From positions 1-10,683 of the forward strand of contig SFGF01000096.1 in assembly GCA_004556655.1 (NCBI GenBank): a stretch of 10,683 nt of DNA, read 5' to 3'. This DNA is from Lachnospiraceae bacterium (GTDB taxonomy: Bacteria > Bacillota > Clostridia > Lachnospirales > Lachnospiraceae). This document shows, in pieces, positions 6,790 through 10,683 of this stretch. Under the pieces are notes generated by a model that was not told where the DNA came from, searched no databases, and was given only the letters and a program-made list of their open reading frames with translations. How positions within the stretch are numbered: the first letter of the stretch is position 1; each line of letters opens with the position of its first letter. Made by a program: the position numbers and the translations under genes.

Positions 6790-8482
6790 TTTTATTTATG
6801 TCTTCATTCCCGAGAAAATATGATGTCAGCGGCAAGCCGGTTTTAGCAGACAATTGTTTGATGAAAGAGGAGCTTCTGGCCAGATTTATATATTTTCGAT
6901 CTGATATTTTAGCAACTCTGAAATCGTGCATGAAATCAAAAATCTCTTCTGTACCAAAGTTGTCATTTAAGATATGTATCTGTAAAAGTCTTGTCAGGAG
7001 AACAGCAAGGTAACAAATAAGAAAATGTCCGGTTATGGTATCTCTTTTTTGCAGGTATACAGGCCTGGCATCCAACTGGGACTTCATAACACGGAAAGAT
7101 TCTTCGATTCTCCAGAGATTATGGTATGCTGCGTATATTTCTGATGCAGTCATATGGGTTTCTGAAGTTATGATCATGTTGTAACCAGCAAGTTTTTTTG
7201 CTCTTTCTATCGCTTTTTCGTTTATTTCAACTTTGATCTTGCCATCTGTCTTTTGTCCTTTTTTGTCAGCCGAAACAAAGGTGACATATTTCGCACTGTC
7301 ACCATATTCGGATTTTTTAGCTTCGCATGCTTTTAGTTTTTTTGCCTTTTCTACCTGTCTGTTTATTCCGTATTTCTGTTTTTCGGCAAGTTTAGGATTG
7401 AATGTGACAATACGTTTTTCAGGAAGTTTCAGCGTTTTTCTATGTCCGTCAGCATCTGTGTAGGTATATGAGAAATCATCAACACATTCTTTGATGCGAT
7501 AGAGGACTTCTCCTTCCTTATTCTTTACATCAACATAATCATTTGGAAGCAATACCCAGGTTTCCTCTGTTTCGGGCAGGGTTTTAACAGACTTGGAAAA
7601 AATATATCCATCACCAGCTTTCAGTGCATGGAGAATGTTATTAAAACAGTTGAGCCCTTTATTGGCAACCTGAATAGTCCTTCCAGATATGTGATTCCTT
7701 TGTTTGAGATCATCAATAATAGTTCGGATTACTGGTTTTTCACTTTCATTTCCAGGATACATTTTCATACCTATCGGAATCTGGTTCGCATCGAGGAGCA
7801 GACCCAGTCCAACGATCGGTTCTTTTTTGTTTTCTTTTGATGGACCTTTGAGTCTGAAATTATCTTCTTTATCAATCTCGAAATAAAAATTTGTGCAGTC
7901 AAAGTAGGAATGAGAAGTATCAAATTTATATTTTTGATTGATCTGATGGTTGAAAATTTCAATAATCTTTTCGTATTCAGAACCGATATATTCAAGCCCT
8001 GAATAAAGCTGGTCAAGAGAAAAACTGTGTTTTTCAAAAAGTTTTGGGATAACCTCAACATATGTTTTTGATTTTGAACATGGCTGAACTACTCTTGCAT
8101 AAATAAGAGCTGATAGCATATCAAAAACATTGAATCGGAAATCAGTTGCTGTCTGCATGAGGTCAATATATTTTTTGCTTCCCAGAGAATCATTGAGATT
8201 TTTCAACGGGAAATAGCCAAGAAGCTTTTCAGGAGAATCTTCAGATATCTGACGTTCTTTTTCAGCTTGTTTTTTCTTTATATGTTCCTGATTAAGTTTT
8301 TGCACTTCTTCAGTAAATACGGCAATAGGATCATCAATGCCGTTTGCTTGCAGTTCATGGATGTAACCGATTGGTTTATAGGAACGATGAGCCCCACCTT
8401 TGCGCTCAGGATCGTAATAACTCTCGTAAATTTGCAAATAAGTCCCTTTTTTATTCTTGGTTTTCTTTAAGAAATATGCCAT
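6770..8482 (-). CDS. IS1634-family transposase, probable active-site mutant
   Basis: This 570-aa protein is full length for IS1634-family (IS4 superfamily) DDE transposases. The N-terminus (AYFLKKTKNKKGTYLQIYESYYDPERK...SYKPIGYI) is a typical opening. The catalytic core shows Asp195 in HSYFDCTNFYFE and the YREK-type region AAYHNLWRIEESFRVMKSQLD (about 451-471) with Glu460/461. The second catalytic acid should lie in a V-A-D-[KR]-G-L/M motif, but here it reads QVANKGLN, with Asn274 encoded by AAT at 7663-7661. From general knowledge of DDE enzymes this should abolish strand transfer; I cannot align it here. AGGGTG precedes the ATG. No frameshift or stop is seen, so the mutation may be recent or trans-complemented. 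Confidence 0.92.
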   Translation of the reverse strand: MAYFLKKTKNKKGTYLQIYESYYDPERKGGAHRSYKPIGYIHELQANGIDDPIAVFTEEVQKLNQEHIKKKQAEKERQISEDSPEKLLGYFPLKNLNDSLGSKKYIDLMQTATDFRFNVFDMLSALIYARVVQPCSKSKTYVEVIPKLFEKHSFSLDQLYSGLEYIGSEYEKIIEIFNHQINQKYKFDTSHSYFDCTNFYFEIDKEDNFRLKGPSKENKKEPIVGLGLLLDANQIPIGMKMYPGNESEKPVIRTIIDDLKQRNHISGRTIQVANKGLNCFNNILHALKAGDGYIFSKSVKTLPETEETWVLLPNDYVDVKNKEGEVLYRIKECVDDFSYTYTDADGHRKTLKLPEKRIVTFNPKLAEKQKYGINRQVEKAKKLKACEAKKSEYGDSAKYVTFVSADKKGQKTDGKIKVEINEKAIERAKKLAGYNMIITSETHMTASEIYAAYHNLWRIEESFRVMKSQLDARPVYLQKRDTITGHFLICYLAVLLTRLLQIHILNDNFGTEEIFDFMHDFRVAKISDRKYINLARSSSFIKQLSAKTGLPLTSYFLGNEDINKMLSHRF

Positions 8483-8500
8483 AAAATCACCCTTTTTATT

Positions 8501-8524
8501 ATAACACTATAACACTATAACACT
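8501..8524. repeat. three 8 bp tandem repeats before the transposase start
   Basis: ATAACACT is repeated three times without error, then continues ATATAA. Read on the - strand each unit carries TATAGT, and the array is followed by TATAAT. It lies 19-42 bases before the transposase start, where its promoter should be. A TTGATT (8534-8529) is 17 bases from one TATAGT and 25 bases from the TATAAT. Confidence 0.85.
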
Positions 8525-8570
8525 ATATAATCAATGGATAAAAAATATTTTTGTCAAGTTTTTTAAAATT

Positions 8571-8596
8571 AAAAAAAGCCAGCATTTAAGCTGACT
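8571..8596 (-). terminator. - strand terminator upstream of the transposase
   Basis: On the - strand AGTCAGC (8596-8590) pairs with GCTGGCT (8583-8577), including one G-U pair, around loop TTAAAT, followed by seven T. No - strand gene ends here within the window. The likely role is to stop outside transcription from entering the insertion sequence. It could instead be the leftover terminator of a lost gene. Confidence 0.75.
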
Positions 8597-8640
8597 GTAG
8601 TTACTTTGTATTAAATTAAACTCCTAAAAATTATAGTGCT

Positions 8641-8656
8641 AAATCCTAAAGACGGG
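8641..8656 (-). repeat. candidate right terminal inverted repeat of the IS
   Basis: Read inward this is CCCGTCTTTAGGATTT, matching the left end in 13 of 16 positions. It encloses the inward-facing terminator and a TTGACA (8557-8552), both of which a closer boundary would leave outside. Confidence 0.5.
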
Positions 8657-8678
8657 TAAGTGCTATCGAATTTGTATA

Positions 8679-8772
8679 ATGATAGAAAAAAGCAAAAAAT
8701 CCATCATTTACCCTTGACATTATAAATCTTCACTGGTATCATGATGATAGAAAAATGTAAAAATCCAATCAT
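8679..8772 (+). promoter_or_regulatory. toxin-antitoxin promoter flanked by 29 bp operator-like repeats
   Basis: Two similar 29 bp direct repeats lie at 8679-8707 and 8744-8772. Both begin ATGATAGAAAAA, have an A-rich middle with ATCC, and end ATCAT, so each is also bounded by the inverted pair ATGAT...ATCAT. Between them lies a strong promoter, TTGACA (8714-8719) and TATCAT (8737-8742) with a 17 bp spacer. The -10 box is one base from the second repeat and forms the small palindrome TATCAT-G-ATGATA (8737-8749). This layout fits repression by the HTH antitoxin encoded downstream. Confidence 0.75.
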
Positions 8773-8798
8773 GTGACAGGTGAGGAGGATAATTATAT

Positions 8799-9176
8799 AT
8801 GCACTTTGATAAAAAAGATATTGAGATATATCTTCAGGGCGTGTGGGCTGCTATCGATGATGGAAAGTATCAGATTGCTCCTCGCCCTAAAAATAGGAAG
8901 CTTTTAACCGATTATGTAATGTCAGAAGAGAAAGAATTAGATATTATTAAAAGTTTGACACCGATGGACTTTTCCACTGCCGTACCAAATGATCATAAAG
9001 GCATGGAACATGAGATATTATACATTTTCGGTAAAGATATAGATTTATTAGAGAGATTTGGAGATAAGGAAAGAACAGTATCACTTTATATTAAGTTCAA
9101 CAAAATTTCAGACCAGTATTTATTCGTTATTTCTTTCCACGAACAAGAGCACCCGTTATCATATTATTTTAAATAG
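8799..9176 (+). CDS. MqsR-like toxin of a type II toxin-antitoxin pair
   Basis: This 125-aa protein has the order of elements seen in MqsR-type mRNA interferases: an N-terminal helix (DKKDIEIYLQGVWAAIDDGKY), a short basic segment (APRPKNRKLL), then EKELDIIKSLTPMDFSTAV, which resembles the LSESDFYKS region of MqsR. Strands ILYIFGKDI, TVSLYIKFN and YLFVISFHEQEHPL complete the fold. MqsR cleaves mRNA independently of ribosomes, mostly at GCU. The match is by remembered pattern and not alignment, so another RelE-like toxin is possible. GAGGAGG lies ten bases before the ATG. Toxin-first order and a zinc-finger antitoxin partner 27 bases downstream are what mqsRA operons show, supporting the call. 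Confidence 0.65.
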   Translation: MHFDKKDIEIYLQGVWAAIDDGKYQIAPRPKNRKLLTDYVMSEEKELDIIKSLTPMDFSTAVPNDHKGMEHEILYIFGKDIDLLERFGDKERTVSLYIKFNKISDQYLFVISFHEQEHPLSYYFK

Positions 9177-9203
9177 ATATAGGAATCTTAGGAGGAAAAC
9201 AAA

Positions 9204-9863
9204 ATGGCAGGAAGAAGGAGAACATTCTGTATGGAGTGCAGAAAAGAGACAGCATATGCACTCCATAAAACACCTATAACGAAAACCATTCGAGAAAAGG
9301 AGTATCAGTTTTTAATTACCACAGCACACTGCAAAGAATGCGGATGTGAAGTAGGTGTAAAAGGAATACTTGATTACAATGCAAAAGAGATTGATGAACA
9401 GTTTCGAAAAGCTGAAGGTATTATTTCGACTGATGAAATTGAAAAACTGGGTAAAATTTATAGCTTAGGAAAAGCCCCATTATCCATGGCATTGGGGTTT
9501 GGAGAAGTTACAATTGCTCGATATCTTGCAGGACAGATTCCTTCAAAAGAGTATTCTGATACAATGAGAGCAGCATTATCTGATACAAAGGTAATGCGTG
9601 AACTCTTAGAAAGCAACAGGGATAAACTTGCGGATGCAGCATATAAGAAAGCTGTGTCTGCGATAAAGGAACTGGATGCTTTATTTAGCGTACCATCTAA
9701 GATGTTGATGGTGATATCCTATATTTTTGAACAGTTAGGAGAAGTAACACCATTAGCATTGCAAAAAATACTATACTTTGTTCAGGGATTATATTTTTCA
9801 AAATACGAGATAAATTTTCCGGCTTTTTCAGTCAGAATCTCGCTGCCGCATGCTGCAAGCTGA
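9204..9863 (+). CDS. zinc finger-HTH-Panacea antitoxin, truncated
   Basis: An MqsA/YgiT-type zinc-binding domain holds Cys9-x2-Cys12 and Cys43-x2-Cys46. An Xre-like HTH follows (about residues 77-120, EIEKLGKIYSLGKAPLSMALGFGE to YLAGQIPSKEYSDTMR). Next is a linker, then the start of a Panacea (SocA/DUF4065) domain: KMLMVISYIFEQLGE with VTPLALQKILYFVQGLYF (about 166-198). The Panacea domain breaks off near residue 201. The last 18 or so residues are chance translation of the antisense strand of the neighbouring amidohydrolase gene, so most of the domain is lost. AGGAGG precedes the ATG. In MqsA the zinc domain binds the toxin and the HTH binds the operator, so neutralisation and autoregulation may survive. 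In PanA systems the Panacea domain neutralises the toxin, so the loss may matter. Confidence 0.85.
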   Translation: MAGRRRTFCMECRKETAYALHKTPITKTIREKEYQFLITTAHCKECGCEVGVKGILDYNAKEIDEQFRKAEGIISTDEIEKLGKIYSLGKAPLSMALGFGEVTIARYLAGQIPSKEYSDTMRAALSDTKVMRELLESNRDKLADAAYKKAVSAIKELDALFSVPSKMLMVISYIFEQLGEVTPLALQKILYFVQGLYFSKYEINFPAFSVRISLPHAAS

Positions 9864-10683
9864 CCACCTACGATTACCCAGTCAATTCCTGCAGGCGGTT
9901 TAGAGATATCTCCAAAGGTTGCTCCGTCGATTATGGTTTCAGGGTCAAATATGGTGATGTCTGCGTCTGCTCCAATCTTGATTACACCCTTTCTTTCTTC
10001 CAGATTCAGACGTCTTGCAGGTTCAATTGTCATCTTCTTTAAAGCATCAATCAGGGACAGTCTCTTTTCCTCTCTCACATATTTGCCGAGAACTCTCGGG
10101 AAAGTTCCGGCCGCTCTCGGATGACCGTTGCCATGGTTTATAATACCGTCGCTGGCCACCATTCCCTTTGGGTTCGCCACTGCCTGAGCAATTTCCTCTT
10201 CATTCATTACGAAAGCCACAACAAGCATTTCAGGGTAGTTCTCTCTGGCATCCCTGAAGATTTTCTCAGTACAATATACATTCTTATACGGATCATCTGT
10301 AAGCATCAGATCCTTGTAATCCTTGCCCCATGCCTGGAGACACCCATCATCAAAAACCGTTGAGTTGATTTTCGTAGAAAAAGCATTGTATGGATATGTA
10401 TCAAAATTCAGTCTCGGGTCTTCATCCATAGATCTGTTTATCAGTTCCAGAGACTCCTTCATCTTTCCCATTGCCGAGCAGCTTGAGAGATGAGATATCT
10501 GGAATCTCTTGTTTATGTGTTTCTGGATATTTACCATTTCCTCAATTGAAGAAATATCATCCAGACAGTCATTTCTGTAGTGAGCAGCTACAAGCAGATC
10601 CGGATCATCAGATACTTCTGTTCCATATATGATTTCCTCAAAAGTAATTCCCGGATCGTATTCAATTCCAAAGGAAATACCCA
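9782..10683 (-). CDS. D-aminoacylase-type amidohydrolase, 5' part outside window
   Basis: The - strand frame is open from the right edge to TGA at 9784-9782, about 300 residues; the ATG at 10537 is internal. Visible family marks in order are SFGIEYDPGI, a metal-ligand His in LLVAAHYRND, a second in FQISHLSSCSAMGK, DTYPYNA, the metal Asp in MVASDGI, then HPRAAGTFPRVLGKYVREE, MTIEPARRLNLEERKGVIKIGADADITIFDPETI and a closing VIVGGQLAACGSEIL. This is the N-acyl-D-amino-acid deacylase / amidohydrolase family, zinc enzymes that release D-amino acids from N-acyl forms; the true substrate is uncertain. The N-terminal metal site lies beyond the window. The last eight or so residues (SYFEKYNP) are encoded by antisense Panacea-gene DNA, so the native tail has been replaced. 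Confidence 0.9.
   Translation of the reverse strand, partial: GISFGIEYDPGITFEEIIYGTEVSDDPDLLVAAHYRNDCLDDISSIEEMVNIQKHINKRFQISHLSSCSAMGKMKESLELINRSMDEDPRLNFDTYPYNAFSTKINSTVFDDGCLQAWGKDYKDLMLTDDPYKNVYCTEKIFRDARENYPEMLVVAFVMNEEEIAQAVANPKGMVASDGIINHGNGHPRAAGTFPRVLGKYVREEKRLSLIDALKKMTIEPARRLNLEERKGVIKIGADADITIFDPETIIDGATFGDISKPPAGIDWVIVGGQLAACGSEILTEKAGKFISYFEKYNP
9803..9820. other. junction between toxin-antitoxin island and amidohydrolase gene
   Basis: To the left, + strand codons still read as Panacea domain (QGLYFSKY). To the right, - strand codons read as the C-terminus of a D-aminoacylase (ending ...EKAGKFI). The switch must fall within about these bases. No direct repeat, inverted repeat or terminator is visible at the join, which favours an illegitimate deletion or an assembly join over a site-specific event. 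Confidence 0.7.

Larger units (their letters stand above)
6725..8656 (-). mobile_element. IS1634-family insertion sequence (boundaries tentative)
   Basis: A single - strand transposase gene is enclosed by imperfect inverted repeats: CCTGTCTTTCGGAGTT at 6725-6740 and, read inward from the right, CCCGTCTTTAGGATTT at 8656-8641, with 13 of 16 bases matching. The implied length of 1932 bp fits IS1634-family elements. A terminator lies inside each end: one after the transposase (6746-6789), and one at 8571-8596 that would block transcription entering from outside, as is common in insertion sequences. I see no target duplication: the left flank ends AACAAC and the right flank starts TAAGTG. The ends are therefore tentative, or one flank has been rearranged. 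Confidence 0.7.

Noticed and set aside
8501..8524. CRISPR-like array
   Set aside because: The three 8 bp units are directly adjacent with no spacers, and no cas gene is present in the window.
8518..8526. TAACACTAT as the right end of the insertion sequence, paired with ATAGTGCTA at 6752
   Set aside because: Only eight of nine bases match, and this end would leave the TTGACA and the protective terminator outside; the outer pair (6725/8656) fits better, though not proven.
9782..10537. Amidohydrolase start at the ATG at 10537
   Set aside because: The frame stays open and keeps family motifs (AAHYRND, FGIEYDPG) up to the window edge, so this Met is internal.
1..10683. tRNA or rRNA gene
   Set aside because: I saw no cloverleaf with a conserved T-loop and no rRNA-like stretch on either strand.

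Overview
The window looks like AT-rich chromosomal DNA from a low-GC Gram-positive anaerobe, most likely a gut Clostridia/Lachnospiraceae member. This rests on strong AGGAGG-type ribosome binding sites, the codon style, and the gene families present. Species cannot be told from the sequence alone.

Left (1-2112): the tail of an unrecognised gene, then a compact + strand operon of three small integral membrane proteins. A DUF308/HdeD-like protein, a VTT (DedA/TVP38/TMEM64-type) protein and a second DUF308-like protein end in a clear intrinsic terminator. This looks like ordinary chromosome.

Middle-left (about 2155-4965): a recombination module. A GC-rich 100 bp block that folds into several hairpins precedes a 61-aa excisionase-like HTH protein, an unusual 323-aa protein with four successive excisionase-like HTH units, and a tyrosine integrase with a complete catalytic set.

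Middle (5013-6641): a type IV toxin-antitoxin / abortive-infection operon, abiEi-abiEii. Its promoter lies between two matching inverted repeats, each with a 14 bp spacer, which fits autorepression by AbiEi.

Middle-right (about 6725-8656): an IS1634-family (IS4 superfamily) insertion sequence on the - strand. It is bracketed by imperfect inverted repeats and protected by inward and outward terminators. Its transposase seems to have Asn where the second catalytic Asp is expected.

Right (8679-9863): a second toxin-antitoxin pair under a promoter flanked by 29 bp repeats. It consists of an MqsR-like toxin and an antitoxin with a YgiT/MqsA-type zinc finger, an HTH and the start of a Panacea (SocA/DUF4065) domain. 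The Panacea domain is cut off at about 9806-9817, where the sequence switches to the 3' end of a convergent D-aminoacylase-type amidohydrolase running off the right edge. The two unrelated reading frames now overlap tail to tail, marking a recombination or deletion junction (or an assembly join).

Taken together, 2155-9810 reads as a stack of mobile and defence modules between two ordinary chromosomal segments. No wholly new system is proven. The best leads are the hairpin block with the four-HTH protein, the two-repeat abiE operator, and the zinc finger-HTH-Panacea antitoxin broken at a junction.
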